A stretch of 64,000 bases of DNA from Radicibacter daui (GCA_030657355.1 CP131056.1:1384501-1448500), one strand, 5' to 3'. Positions 54,273-63,064 are shown, numbered from the stretch's first letter. Translations and numbers: made by a program. The notes: generated by a model from the letters alone, not told the origin.

Positions 54273-55169
54273 TCAGCTGAACAGCGGATTGTCCGCGATC
54301 TGCTGGCGGAAGAGCTCGTAGAGCGCCTTGACGTACACATTCTCGCGCAGGAACTGCGACTCTCCGAAATAGACCTTCACCCGGGGCAACTGGTCCAGCG
54401 AGACCTGGCGCAGCGTCCTGTCCTCCGGTGCCACGCACCAGGAGGGGATGATGGCAAAACCCAACCCTTCCTCGACGCAGCGCTTCACGCTTGATGTGCC
54501 GGAGGTGGCGATATCCGGCTGGATATTGCCACCCTCGCGGTTGAGGAAATCGAGCGTCAGATTGCGCAGCGTCTGCCCCGGCTCATAGCTCACGAACGGG
54601 CGGTTCTCGGCCCAGCGGGGAACATCGGCGGCAGCAGGCGGTTCGCCCCAGCCCGCCGGATAAACCAGCGACAGGCCATAGGTGCCGAGCAGTCGCTGCG
54701 GCACCACCGGGTCGCCGAAAAACCGCTCGCTGATGCAGACATCAAGGCTGCCGTTCTTCACCAGCTCGGCCAGCACGGTGTCGCGCTCATAGGCCACGAT
54801 CTCGACATCGGGGTGCTGCTGGCGAAAGGCGCCGAGAACCGGCGGAAACAGAAAGTAGAAAATCGCCTGCGGCAGGCCGATGCGCACCAGCGCGCGCTGG
54901 TTCTCCACCACGATCGACAGCCGGTCGAGCATGATGTCCAGCTCGGGATGCAGCAGATTGTAAAGCGTGCGTCCGCGCGGCGTCAGCGTAATGCGTTTGG
55001 CGCCTTGCTCGGACTCGACCAGGCGATCCTTGAGGATCTGCTCCAGCCGTCGCACATGGTTGGCCGCCGACTGATAGGTAAGGTTCAGCTCCCGTGCCGC
55101 CGCGGAATAGGAGCCGTGGCGGGCAACCAGATAGAAGGTCTGGATAAGGGTAAGGCTGACTTCCGACAT
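54273..55169 (-). CDS. LysR-family regulator of the adjacent oxidase operon
   Basis: Regulator of 298 residues. HTH at about 1-60 reads TLIQTFYLVARHGSYSAAAR then ELNLTYQSAANHVRRLEQIL. The effector domain spans about 90-295. It diverges from the long operon beginning at 55355, with a 185-base gap that contains a GTTG-N7-CAAC element of the LysR type, so it is the likely controller of that operon. The inducer is presumably the operon's substrate or an intermediate. Confidence 0.92.
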   Translation of the reverse strand: MSEVSLTLIQTFYLVARHGSYSAAARELNLTYQSAANHVRRLEQILKDRLVESEQGAKRITLTPRGRTLYNLLHPELDIMLDRLSIVVENQRALVRIGLPQAIFYFLFPPVLGAFRQQHPDVEIVAYERDTVLAELVKNGSLDVCISERFFGDPVVPQRLLGTYGLSLVYPAGWGEPPAAADVPRWAENRPFVSYEPGQTLRNLTLDFLNREGGNIQPDIATSGTSSVKRCVEEGLGFAIIPSWCVAPEDRTLRQVSLDQLPRVKVYFGESQFLRENVYVKALYELFRQQIADNPLFS

Positions 55170-55297
55170 GAGGGCTAAGGCCAGGGCAAGGGCCGGCAGG
55201 GGCCGGCGAAGGGTGCTGAGACCTTAGCAGGGCGCTTGCGGCGGTAATTACAAAAAAACGGGGGCAGCGGGGCGGCTCATTTGTATCGTCCTTGCCA

Positions 55298-55337
55298 GTT
55301 GGCTCGTTCAACTCTTGAAGGCAGCAGCAATCAAGAG
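55298..55337. promoter_or_regulatory. LysR operator candidates upstream of the oxidase operon
   Basis: GTTG-GCTCGTT-CAAC (55298-55312) is an inverted repeat with the T-N11-A core. It abuts CTCTTGA (55312-55318) and TCAAGAG (55331-55337), a perfect 7-bp inverted repeat with a 12-base spacer, ending 18 bases before the first start codon. The two could be activator and promoter-proximal sites, or the second could fold in the mRNA leader. Confidence 0.5.
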
Positions 55338-55354
55338 CGACCACCGGCCAGCTT

Positions 55355-56557
55355 ATGCTTTCGCCATCATTTCATAACGACGCGGCGCCGCCAGTAAACG
55401 ACCCCGGCCATGTGGTGATCGTGGGGGCAGGTATTGTCGGCATATCGGCCGCCTTCTTTCTGTCCCGGCGCGGCGTGCAGGTCACGGTGCTGGAGGCTGC
55501 TGCCCCGGCCGCCGGCGCTTCCGGTGCCTCGGATGGTGCCGTGTCGGTTGCCAGCAAGCGCCCCGGGCTCATGATGCAGCTTGGCCTTGCCGGCATCGCC
55601 ACCTACCGGGCACTCGCCTCCGGGGGCGTTCTGGCCGGTGAATTTCGCGAACGTCCTACCTTCATCGTTGCGTCCAATGCCGCCGAGGCAGAGGTGCTGG
55701 CGGAGCATGCTGCCGCCCTTGCCGGTGCCGGGGTGACGGTGCGACTGCTGGCGCGCGCCGAGATAACCGGGCTGTTGCCGATGGTGAGCGAAGAGGTGGT
55801 GGCGGTTGCCCGTGTCGAGGGTGAGGGCCACGCCATCGGCTACCGTGTGGTGGAGCGGCTCGCTCGTGCCGGCCGGTTCACCCTGCGCCGCAGCGCCCCG
55901 GTTGACGGGTTCGTCCGGGACAAGACCGGGCGGGTCACCGCTGTCAGCACCGGCCAGGGTGGGCTGATTGCGGCGGACGCCGTGCTGGTTGCGGCGGGCA
56001 ATGGGTCGGAGCGGTTGCTCGGCCTTTCCGGCGCGCTCATCCCGCGCAAAGGGCAACTGCTGCTGACGGAGCGCGCTGCCGGCCGGCTTGGCGCCCCGGC
56101 GGGGCCGCTGATGTCCAGCCGCTATCTGCTGAGCAAGGGCGCAGCAAAGGGTGGCCCTGCCGATGCCGCACGCAGCTTCGGCCTTGTTATCGATCCTCTC
56201 GCTACCGGTCAGTTTCTGATCGGCGGTACACGTGAGGACGGGGTGACGAATACGCACAATGATCTTGCCGCCGTGCGCCATATCCTGAGGGAAGCCGTGA
56301 CCCTGATGCCGGATCTGGCAAGGCTGCGGCTGCTCCGGGCCTTCTCCGGCATCCGGACGGCCACGGTCGACAGGTTACCCATTGTTGGCGCCGTGCCGGG
56401 TGCGGAAAATCTCTTCGTCGCCACCGGCTTTGAGGGCGATGGCATCTGCCTCGGCCCCTTCATGGGCGAACTGGTGCATCGACTGATCTGCGGTGAGCCG
56501 GCGGCCGTCGATATCAACGCCTTGTCTCCGGCCCGTTTCACGCCGAGGGCAGCATGA
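55355..56557 (+). CDS. FAD-dependent DAO-type dehydrogenase subunit (beta, HcnC/LhpE/OoxB-like)
   Basis: D-amino-acid-oxidase-fold flavoprotein of 400 residues. HVVIVGAGIVGISAAFFLSR (about 19-38) is the dinucleotide-binding site, and SGIRTATVDRLPIVG near residue 335 is the conserved FAD-contacting C-terminal segment. In three-subunit dehydrogenases such as D-hydroxyproline dehydrogenase, octopine/nopaline oxidase and hydrogen cyanide synthase, this subunit oxidises a C-N bond and passes electrons on. The next two genes supply the other subunits and overlap, so the assignment to this class is firm while the substrate is open. Confidence 0.88.
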   Translation: MLSPSFHNDAAPPVNDPGHVVIVGAGIVGISAAFFLSRRGVQVTVLEAAAPAAGASGASDGAVSVASKRPGLMMQLGLAGIATYRALASGGVLAGEFRERPTFIVASNAAEAEVLAEHAAALAGAGVTVRLLARAEITGLLPMVSEEVVAVARVEGEGHAIGYRVVERLARAGRFTLRRSAPVDGFVRDKTGRVTAVSTGQGGLIAADAVLVAAGNGSERLLGLSGALIPRKGQLLLTERAAGRLGAPAGPLMSSRYLLSKGAAKGGPADAARSFGLVIDPLATGQFLIGGTREDGVTNTHNDLAAVRHILREAVTLMPDLARLRLLRAFSGIRTATVDRLPIVGAVPGAENLFVATGFEGDGICLGPFMGELVHRLICGEPAAVDINALSPARFTPRAA

Positions 56558-56835
56558 GCGCGTCCTTCTTTTTCTGGCGGGGCGAAAAGCTCGAATTCCA
56601 GCCTGGCCAGACAGTTGCGCTGGCGCTGGAGGCTGCCGGCCAGCGTGATTTTGGTCCGTCCGCAACAGGGCTGCGGCAGCGCTATTTCTGCGGGATCGGT
56701 GCCTGCCAGGGTTGTCTCGTGCGCATTGACGATACGGTGGTGGAAGCCTGTTTGCGGCCGGTCGAGGCCGGCATACGCGTGGAGCCGCTTGTGGCCGGCC
56801 CTTCGGTGGATACCGATGGAGGCCGCCATGACTGA
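56554..56835 (+). CDS. (2Fe-2S)-binding subunit (gamma, HcnA/LhpF/OoxC-like)
   Basis: Small ferredoxin-like subunit of 93 residues carrying a plant-type [2Fe-2S] cluster. The ligands are Cys46, Cys51, Cys54 and Cys66 in YFCGIGACQGCLVRI and VVEACLRPV, spaced x4, x2 and x11. It relays electrons between the two flavin subunits in the dehydrogenase complex. Its start overlaps the beta-subunit stop (ATGA) and its 3' end overlaps the alpha-subunit start, so the three are translated together. Confidence 0.92.
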   Translation: MSASFFFWRGEKLEFQPGQTVALALEAAGQRDFGPSATGLRQRYFCGIGACQGCLVRIDDTVVEACLRPVEAGIRVEPLVAGPSVDTDGGRHD

Positions 56836-58204
56836 GTGGAAATCCATGGATATCGACCTGCTGGTGGTGGGCGGCGGCCCGGCCGGAATGGCTGCGGCGG
56901 TCGAAGCGCGGCAGGCCGGCCTTCAGGTGCTGCTTGTCGACCAGCGCGAGCGGCTGGGCGGCGCCATTTATTGCCAGCCCGATCCGGGTTGCGCCCCGGT
57001 TGCGATGTCGGCCCGGCATCGGGCCCGCTGGCAGGCGCTGAGCCGCGAGTTTGCGGCGTCTGGCGCCGCCGTTGAGTTTCACACCAGCTTTGCCGGGCTT
57101 GATAGCGAAGGGCTGGCGCTGCTGGAACGCCGGGCCTCGGCGGGTGAGGCGGGCAGGGTGCTGCCGGTCAGGGCGCGGGCGGTGGTCCTTGCCGTCGGCG
57201 CTGTCGAGCGTATTGCGCCGCTGCCGGGTTGGGAGTTGCCGGGCGTGATGAGCGCCGGCGGCCTGCAGATGATGATGAAGCGGCGCGGTGCGGTGCCGGT
57301 CGGGCGCACGCTGCTGGCAGGCAGCGGCCCGCTGCTGCTGGCGGTCGCAAGCCAGATGGTGGCGCTTGGCCAGCCGCCGGTTGCGATCATCGAGCGGGCA
57401 AGGCCGTTCGGGCAGCCGGCCGAGCTGCTGAAGCTGCTGGCAACGCCGGGTTATCTGCGCGAGGCGCTCGCTATCCTGGCGCGCCTGCACAAGGCCCGCG
57501 TGCCGGTGCTGCACGCCACGCAACTAACGTCCATCCGGCTCGCGGCCGGGGGAGGGCTTGAGGTCGAGTGCCGGGGGCAGGGCGACGAACGCCGCTTCTC
57601 CGTCGACCGGGTGGCACTTCATGACGGTATCCGCCCGAATGATTTCGGTCTGCCGGGTGGGGCCGCGACGGGCGGTCCGGTGCTCTCGCGGGCGGGGGAT
57701 TGCCGCGAGGCACTGGGCGCCGTCGCGGCCATTGAAGATGGCAAGCGGGCCGGGCGCGAGGCCGCGCGGATGCTCGGGCTGAAATTGCCCGCTATGTCCC
57801 TTCAACCTGTCAAGCGCGAGCGCCGGGCGCAGGCGGTGCTTGCCCGCCTGTTTTCGCCGGCGCTCACCACCCCGCCGGCCGATCTGCCGGACGAGACGGT
57901 TATCTGCCGCTGTGAAAACCGCACCGCCGGCGACTTGCGGGGCCTGCTTGCCGGCCATGACGGGCTTTCGGCACGGGAGGTGAAGCTGAATGGCCGCTTT
58001 GCCATGGGCTCCTGTCAGGGGCGTTTCTGTGCCGATGCCACGGTCGATTTTCTGCGCCGTTGCGGCGCCGGCGCTGAGGCGCTCGAAGCCTCCCACCTCA
58101 CGGGGCGCCGCTGGCCGGTAAGGCCGGTCGGAATTGCCACCCTGCTTGCGGAAGGCGGCGCTGCTGCCGACCCCGCTTCTGTTATCCGGATCGAAGAGGA
58201 ATGA
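56828..58204 (+). CDS. FAD/NAD(P)-binding dehydrogenase subunit (alpha, HcnB/LhpB/OoxA-like)
   Basis: Pyridine-nucleotide-disulfide-oxidoreductase-type subunit of 458 residues. DIDLLVVGGGPAGMAAAVEA (about 8-27) is the FAD site and GRTLLAGSGPLLLAVASQM near residue 160 is the second nucleotide fold. The C-terminus carries a BFD-like [2Fe-2S] domain with Cys360-x-Cys362 (ICRCENR) and Cys396-x4-Cys401 (SCQGRFC). This matches the alpha subunit of hydroxyproline and opine dehydrogenases. ATG 56828 with GGAGG six bases upstream was chosen over an in-frame ATG at 56816. Confidence 0.9.
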   Translation: MTEWKSMDIDLLVVGGGPAGMAAAVEARQAGLQVLLVDQRERLGGAIYCQPDPGCAPVAMSARHRARWQALSREFAASGAAVEFHTSFAGLDSEGLALLERRASAGEAGRVLPVRARAVVLAVGAVERIAPLPGWELPGVMSAGGLQMMMKRRGAVPVGRTLLAGSGPLLLAVASQMVALGQPPVAIIERARPFGQPAELLKLLATPGYLREALAILARLHKARVPVLHATQLTSIRLAAGGGLEVECRGQGDERRFSVDRVALHDGIRPNDFGLPGGAATGGPVLSRAGDCREALGAVAAIEDGKRAGREAARMLGLKLPAMSLQPVKRERRAQAVLARLFSPALTTPPADLPDETVICRCENRTAGDLRGLLAGHDGLSAREVKLNGRFAMGSCQGRFCADATVDFLRRCGAGAEALEASHLTGRRWPVRPVGIATLLAEGGAAADPASVIRIEEE

Positions 58205-58208
58205 TCAA

Positions 58209-59606
58209 ATGACGGCCGCTCTCAAACAGGCGCCCGCCGATGCGGTGCGGCTTGCTGTACACAGCCCCTATGACGGCCGGTTTGTCGGCGACGTGCCGGT
58301 CGCATCGGCCACGGAGATTGCCCATGCCGTAGCCCAGGCTCACCGTGCGGCGGCAGCCTTTGCAGCAAGCCAGCCTTTCGAGCGGCGCGAACTGCTGAAC
58401 CGTCTGGCCGCTTGTATCGCCGGCGCTGCCGATGAGCTGGCCGCGCTGATCAGCGCCGAGATGGGCAAGACGCTGGTCGAGGCACGCAACGAGGTACGCC
58501 GGGCGCAAAACACCCTGCGCCTCTCCGGAGATGCCGCGACCTTCCTTGATGGCGAAGTGCTTCATTGCGGCATCGTTTCCGGCGGTGTCGACCGGCAGGC
58601 GGTGGTGACTTACCAGCCCGTCGGCGTTGTCGGCGCCATCACGCCCTTCAATTACCCGCTCAATCTGCTCTGCCACAAAATCGGCCCCGCCATTGCCGCC
58701 GGCAATGCCGTTGTCGCCAAACCATCGCCCAAGGCGCCGTTGATCGCCGCCCGGCTGGCGGAACTGGCAATCGCAGCCGGCTTTCCGGCCGGGCTCTTCC
58801 AGGTGGTCCATGGCGGCGCCGAGCAGGCGCTGCAACTGGCCCGCGCGCCGATTGATCTTTTGAGCTTTACCGGCGGCCCTGTCGCCGGCCTTGCCCTCAA
58901 GCAGGCGAGCGGCCTTGTGCGCTGCCTGATGGAGCTGGGCGGCAATGATCCGCTCTTCGTCCTGCCCGATGCCGATCTCGATGCCGCCGCCGCAACGGCA
59001 ATGGCTCAGCGGTTCGAGATTGCCGGCCAAAGCTGCGCGGCGGTGAAGAAGCTTTACCTGCATGAGGATATTGCCGAGGCGATGCTCGCCCGGCTGGAAG
59101 CCGGAGTAGGCGGGCTGAACTATGGCGACCCGGCCGATCCGGCGGTGGTCATGGGGCCGGTGATCGATGAGGCGGCGGCGCTGAAGGTTGATGAGAAAGT
59201 GGCCGATGCCCTCGGCCGGGGCGCCCACCTGATTGCCGGTGGCGAGCGTTCGGGTGCAGTGATGGCGCCGACACTGCTCGATCAGGTGCCGCCGGACGCG
59301 GCGCTGATGGCTGAAGAGACCTTTGGTCCGGTTATCGCCGTGCGCCGCTTCCGCGATGCCGGGCAGGCGATTGCCGAGGTGAATGCCGGCGATTACGGGC
59401 TGCAGGCCGGTCTGTTCAGCAACGATCACCGTCTGATCCAGCGCTTCTGCCGTGAGCTGAAGGTGGGCGGCGTGATGGTCAATGAAGGGCCGGACTTCCG
59501 CGCCGAACACGTGCCGTTCGGCGGCATCAAGAAAAGCGGGCTTGGCCGCGAGGGCGTGCGTATTGCCCTGCGCGAAATGTCCGAACCCCGTGTCGTTATC
59601 GACTGA
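58209..59606 (+). CDS. NAD(P)-dependent aldehyde dehydrogenase
   Basis: Aldehyde dehydrogenase superfamily member of 465 residues. The general base is Glu242 in MELGGNDPLF and the nucleophile Cys276 in IAGQSCAAVKKLY. Cofactor-binding parts are GVVGAITPFNYPLNL and LSFTGGPVAG. HVPFGGIKKSGLGREGV is the conserved C-terminal stretch. The sequence resembles the lactaldehyde/non-phosphorylating GAPDH group more than the 2-oxoglutarate semialdehyde enzymes, but its place after a C-N-oxidising dehydrogenase suggests it finishes an amino-acid carbon skeleton. ATG 58209 has GAGG upstream and follows the previous stop by four bases. Confidence 0.93.
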   Translation: MTAALKQAPADAVRLAVHSPYDGRFVGDVPVASATEIAHAVAQAHRAAAAFAASQPFERRELLNRLAACIAGAADELAALISAEMGKTLVEARNEVRRAQNTLRLSGDAATFLDGEVLHCGIVSGGVDRQAVVTYQPVGVVGAITPFNYPLNLLCHKIGPAIAAGNAVVAKPSPKAPLIAARLAELAIAAGFPAGLFQVVHGGAEQALQLARAPIDLLSFTGGPVAGLALKQASGLVRCLMELGGNDPLFVLPDADLDAAAATAMAQRFEIAGQSCAAVKKLYLHEDIAEAMLARLEAGVGGLNYGDPADPAVVMGPVIDEAAALKVDEKVADALGRGAHLIAGGERSGAVMAPTLLDQVPPDAALMAEETFGPVIAVRRFRDAGQAIAEVNAGDYGLQAGLFSNDHRLIQRFCRELKVGGVMVNEGPDFRAEHVPFGGIKKSGLGREGVRIALREMSEPRVVID

Positions 59607-59632
59607 AAAGCCGCCGGTGGAAGGAGAAAACC

Positions 59633-60379
59633 ATGCGTATTGCCGTCTACGGCGCCAGCGGCCGGGTAGGCACCCATCTGGTAGAAGCCATTGTTGGCAA
59701 TCCCGGGCTCGATCTGGCCGCGGCCCTCGTTTCTCCGGGCTCGGCGCGGCTTGGTGCGCCGGTGGCCGGCGGGGCGATGGAATATCGCTCCGCGGAGGCG
59801 GCCATCAACTGCCACTGCGATGTGATCATCGATTTTTCCACGCCCGCGGCCAGTCTCGCGCTTCAGGACATGCTGGGGGACAAGCCGCTGCCGACCGTCA
59901 TCGGCACGACCGGCTTTGACGAAGCGCAGCGTGAGGCGCTGGGCGCCGCGGCTGCCCGCCGACCGCTGCTGGCCAGTGCCAATTTCGCCATCGGTTTTGA
60001 GCCTTTTGCGGCGGCCGTCAGCTGCTTTGCTGGATTGCAGCCGGGAGCCGAGCCGCATGTCGAGGAAGTTTATCACGCCCGCAAGAAGCGCGAGGCGTCG
60101 GGCACGTCGCGCCGTCTGGTCGGGGCGATTGCCGAAGCGCAGGGGCCGGAAGCCGGGCCGGCGCATCTGCGGGTCATGCGGCGCGGCGACACTGTCGGCG
60201 TCAACAGCGTGCGCTTCGACATGGGCAGCAGCGAAGTAACGGTGAGCTTCAAGGTCCACCGGCTCGCGGCTTATGCCGAAGGCGCGCTGGCGGCTGCCCG
60301 CTGGCTGCTGACGGCAGCGCCGGGCAACGGGCTTTTCAGTTTTGCAGACACGCTGGTGCCGGTTGCCGCCCGGGGATGA
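59633..60379 (+). CDS. DapB-like (dihydrodipicolinate reductase family) protein with altered active site
   Basis: NAD(P)H-dependent reductase fold of 248 residues. The N-terminal domain is canonical: IAVYGASGRVGTHLVEAI, IIDFSTPAASLAL, VIGTTGFDEAQREAL and SANFAIGFEPF. The catalytic signature, normally E-x-H-x3-K-x-D-x-P-S-G-T-A, reads EVYHARKKREASGTS: the catalytic His is Tyr147, Lys151 is kept, the Asp and Pro are lost and SGT is kept. It is therefore probably not the lysine-pathway enzyme, which should be encoded elsewhere. AAGGAG precedes the ATG. Its stop overlaps an in-frame start of the next gene. Confidence 0.85.
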   Translation: MRIAVYGASGRVGTHLVEAIVGNPGLDLAAALVSPGSARLGAPVAGGAMEYRSAEAAINCHCDVIIDFSTPAASLALQDMLGDKPLPTVIGTTGFDEAQREALGAAAARRPLLASANFAIGFEPFAAAVSCFAGLQPGAEPHVEEVYHARKKREASGTSRRLVGAIAEAQGPEAGPAHLRVMRRGDTVGVNSVRFDMGSSEVTVSFKVHRLAAYAEGALAAARWLLTAAPGNGLFSFADTLVPVAARG

Positions 60380-60423
60380 CGGGCGACAGGGCATCGGAGT
60401 TTAAGGAAGGGGAGTTTCTGGAA

Positions 60424-61377
60424 ATGGAATTCGATATGGCGCGCCTTGGCGGCGTCTTTACCGCACTGGTCACGCCCTTTCGCGGCGGGGCCGTTGATAT
60501 CGAGGCATTCGAGGCGCTGGTCGAGCGTCAGATGGAGGCCGGGGTCACCGGGCTGGTGCCGCTCGGCACCACCGGGGAAGCACCGACGCTCAGCACTGCC
60601 GAGGCGGAAGACCTGATTGCTCGCACCGTGCGGCTCAGTGCCGGCCGGGCCTTCGTGCTGGCCGGGGTGGGCACCAATGATACGGCGCGCACAGTAGAAA
60701 AGGCCCGCCGGGCGGAGCAGTTGGGCGCCGATGGCTGCCTTGTCATTACGCCCTATTACAACCGACCGACCCAGGAGGGGCTCTTCGGTCACTTTTCCAC
60801 CGTCGCTGCCGTCACCGGCCTGCCGCTGATGCTCTACAGCGTGCCGGCCCGCGCCGGCGTTGAAATTGCGCCAGAGACAGCGGCCCGGCTGGAGGACCGC
60901 TGCCAGAACATTGTGGCGATCAAGGAAGCCGGCGGCAGTGCGGCCCGGGTCAGCACGCTGCGCCGCCGCTGCCAGCGCCTTGCGATCCATTGCGGCGATG
61001 ACGGGCTGACGCTCGCCTTCCTGTCGCTGGGCGCGGTGGGGGTAACCAGCGTGCTCTCCAATTATGTGCCTGAGGCTGTGTGCGAGATGGTTGCGGCCTG
61101 GCAGCGCGGCGATGCGCCGGCAGCCCTTGCCTGGCACGACTATCTGCTGCCGCTTGCCGAGGCGATGTTCATCGAGACGAGCCCGGCACCGGTCAAGGAA
61201 GCGCTGGCGATCCAGGGGCTTGCCAGTCCCGAACTGCGGTTGCCGCTGGCCCCGCTGACGCGGGAAAGCCGCGCCCGGCTGCGCCTGGAGCTGGACCGGT
61301 TTGCAGCGTCGGCAGCCCCGGCCGCTCTTACAAAAAAACCGCTAAGCAACCGGATACCCTTAGCGTTGAACGGGTGA
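60424..61377 (+). CDS. DapA-like (dihydrodipicolinate synthase family) aldolase/lyase
   Basis: Class I aldolase-fold protein of 317 residues. Schiff-base Lys167 is in VAIKEAGGS. The GTTGE loop, TPYYNRPTQEGL, LYSVPARAG (the usual substrate-carboxylate Arg) and ETSPAPVKEAL are close to genuine DHDPS. A 20-odd-residue tail (ALTKKPLSNRIPL) extends beyond the normal end. In hydroxyproline operons a homolog deaminates pyrroline-4-hydroxy-2-carboxylate; here the motifs look more DHDPS-like, so an aldol addition or cleavage is equally possible. ATG 60424 with AAGGAAGGGGAG nine bases upstream was preferred to ATG 60376, which overlaps the previous stop. Confidence 0.88.
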   Translation: MEFDMARLGGVFTALVTPFRGGAVDIEAFEALVERQMEAGVTGLVPLGTTGEAPTLSTAEAEDLIARTVRLSAGRAFVLAGVGTNDTARTVEKARRAEQLGADGCLVITPYYNRPTQEGLFGHFSTVAAVTGLPLMLYSVPARAGVEIAPETAARLEDRCQNIVAIKEAGGSAARVSTLRRRCQRLAIHCGDDGLTLAFLSLGAVGVTSVLSNYVPEAVCEMVAAWQRGDAPAALAWHDYLLPLAEAMFIETSPAPVKEALAIQGLASPELRLPLAPLTRESRARLRLELDRFAASAAPAALTKKPLSNRIPLALNG

Positions 61378-61505
61378 AGACCCCGTTCCAAAGTCATGAG
61401 GTGCCAGGGTGGGCGACTGTTCCTTAATACTTTGGCGCCTCGTGAAAATAAAAAACAAGACCAAGAATTGTGCTTGCGGAGACTTCATCGGAAGGGAGCA
61501 GTAGA

Positions 61506-62348
61506 ATGAACGGCTTGACGAAATTCCTTTGCGCGGCGGCGCTGGCTCTTGGCCTGTTACCGCTCGCCGGCAGCGCGAGTGCTGCCGATGCCAAGAGCAC
61601 TGTCGACACGATCCGCGAACGCGGCGTGCTGCGGGTGCCCGGCATCCTCAATGAGGACCCCTATTTCAACAAGGACCCGCGTACCGGCGAATGGCGCGGT
61701 TTCGCCATCGAGATGGCGCGCGACGTCGCCAAGACGCTGGGCGTGAAGCTTGAGGTGGTGGAGAGCTCCTGGGCCAACTCCATCCTCGACGTGCAGTCCG
61801 GCAAGGCCGATATCGCCTTCGCGCTGACCGCCGTGCCGACGCGGGCGCTCTCGATCGCCTTCTCGGCCCCCACCTATTACAACAGCTTCGTCATCGTCTC
61901 GCCCGATGCCGCGCTCTCCGGCCTCAAATGGGCCGAGCTGAACGATCCGAAATACAGCTTCGCGGTCGATCTCGGCTCCTCGCAGGACCTCATCACCCAG
62001 CAGTACCTGCCCAAGGCCAACATCTTGCGTTTCAAGACGCGTGATGAAGCCATTGTTGCCGTGGCGACCGGCAAGGCACAGGGCCTCGTCAGCACCGCGC
62101 TCAACGGCATGGTGATCGCCAAAAAGACCACCGCACTCGGCAAGGTTTATGTGCCGGGTCCGGTGCTGTCCTCCCCATCGGTGATCGGCATCAATTATGC
62201 CGCGGACGAGCAGTTCAAATCCTTCATCTCTGCCTGGGCGGAATATAATCGCCGGGTCGGCAACAACCAGACCTGGATCGTGAAGGGGCTGGAGCCGTTC
62301 GGCATCACCCTCGATGACCTGCCCGCAGGCTTTGATTTCGGCGGCTGA
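61506..62348 (+). CDS. Amino-acid ABC transporter substrate-binding protein (family 3)
   Basis: Periplasmic solute-binding protein of 280 residues for polar amino acids or related opines. Signal peptide: KFLCAAALALGLLPLAGSAS followed by an AxA-type cleavage site near residue 24. The mature part contains DTIRERGVLRVPGI, WRGFAIEMARDVAKTLGVKL and VQSGKADIAFALT, typical of family 3. It captures the operon's substrate in the periplasm. The 128-base gap upstream has a weak hairpin at 61368-61388 with no T run and no promoter I could resolve, so it may still be read from the upstream operon. Confidence 0.93.
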   Translation: MNGLTKFLCAAALALGLLPLAGSASAADAKSTVDTIRERGVLRVPGILNEDPYFNKDPRTGEWRGFAIEMARDVAKTLGVKLEVVESSWANSILDVQSGKADIAFALTAVPTRALSIAFSAPTYYNSFVIVSPDAALSGLKWAELNDPKYSFAVDLGSSQDLITQQYLPKANILRFKTRDEAIVAVATGKAQGLVSTALNGMVIAKKTTALGKVYVPGPVLSSPSVIGINYAADEQFKSFISAWAEYNRRVGNNQTWIVKGLEPFGITLDDLPAGFDFGG

Positions 62349-62401
62349 TGTGTTTGCTCCGGGCCGCCCGGCGGCCCGGAGCCCTTTGGAGACGGCCACC
62401 G

Positions 62402-63064
62402 ATGTACCATTGGGACTTTCAGGTAGTCTGGCAATCCTGGGACCTGTTCCTGTGGGGCGCCTGGATTACCCTTGCCTACACTTTCGCCTCGATCCTGCTC
62501 GGGATCGTCATCGGCCTTGCCACCTGCTTCGCACGGCTTTCCAACAGCACCCTCCTGAACGGCATCGCCCGCATCTATCAGGAAGTCTTCCGCTGTACGC
62601 CGCTGCTGGTGCAGCTGCTGTGGTTCTACTACGCGTTTCCGCTGCTGGTCGGCGTCGAGATGAACAACAGCACCGCGGCCATCCTGACCTTGTCGCTCTA
62701 TGTCGGTGCCTTTTATGCCGAGATTTTCCGCGGCGGCATTCTGTCCATCGAACGCGGTCAGCATGAGGCTGCCGCCGCGCTGGGCATGTCCAGCGCCAAG
62801 GCGATGTGGCGCATCATCATGCCCCAGGCCGTCAAGCGCATGCTGCCGGCCTTCATCAACCAGTCGGTCACCCAGTTCAAGAACACCTCGCTCATTTCGG
62901 TGATCTCGGTGGCGGAGCTGGCCTACATGGCCGCCGTCGTCAATGGGCAGACCTATCGCCCGCTGGAATCCTACACGCTGGTGGCGGTGATCTACTTCCT
63001 GCTGCTGTTCCCGCTGACCCAGGCCGCCGATTACATCGAGCGCCGCATGAGGGTGAGCGACTGA
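62402..63064 (+). CDS. Amino-acid ABC transporter permease (His/Glu/Gln/Arg/opine family)
   Basis: Inner-membrane permease of 220 residues with five helices. The EAA loop is HEAAAALGMSSAKAMWRIIM, where the ATPase docks. RIYQEVFRCTPLLVQLLWFY and LYVGAFYAEIFRGGILSIE are typical of the polar amino-acid/opine class. Only one permease gene is present, so it probably forms a homodimer. Its stop shares a base with the ATPase start (TGATG). Confidence 0.94.
   Translation: MYHWDFQVVWQSWDLFLWGAWITLAYTFASILLGIVIGLATCFARLSNSTLLNGIARIYQEVFRCTPLLVQLLWFYYAFPLLVGVEMNNSTAAILTLSLYVGAFYAEIFRGGILSIERGQHEAAAALGMSSAKAMWRIIMPQAVKRMLPAFINQSVTQFKNTSLISVISVAELAYMAAVVNGQTYRPLESYTLVAVIYFLLLFPLTQAADYIERRMRVSD

Noticed and set aside
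61368-61388. GAACGGG-N7-CCCGTTC hairpin as a terminator between the DapA-like gene and the ABC importer
   Set aside because: No T run follows, so it would not act as an intrinsic terminator; the importer may still be co-transcribed.
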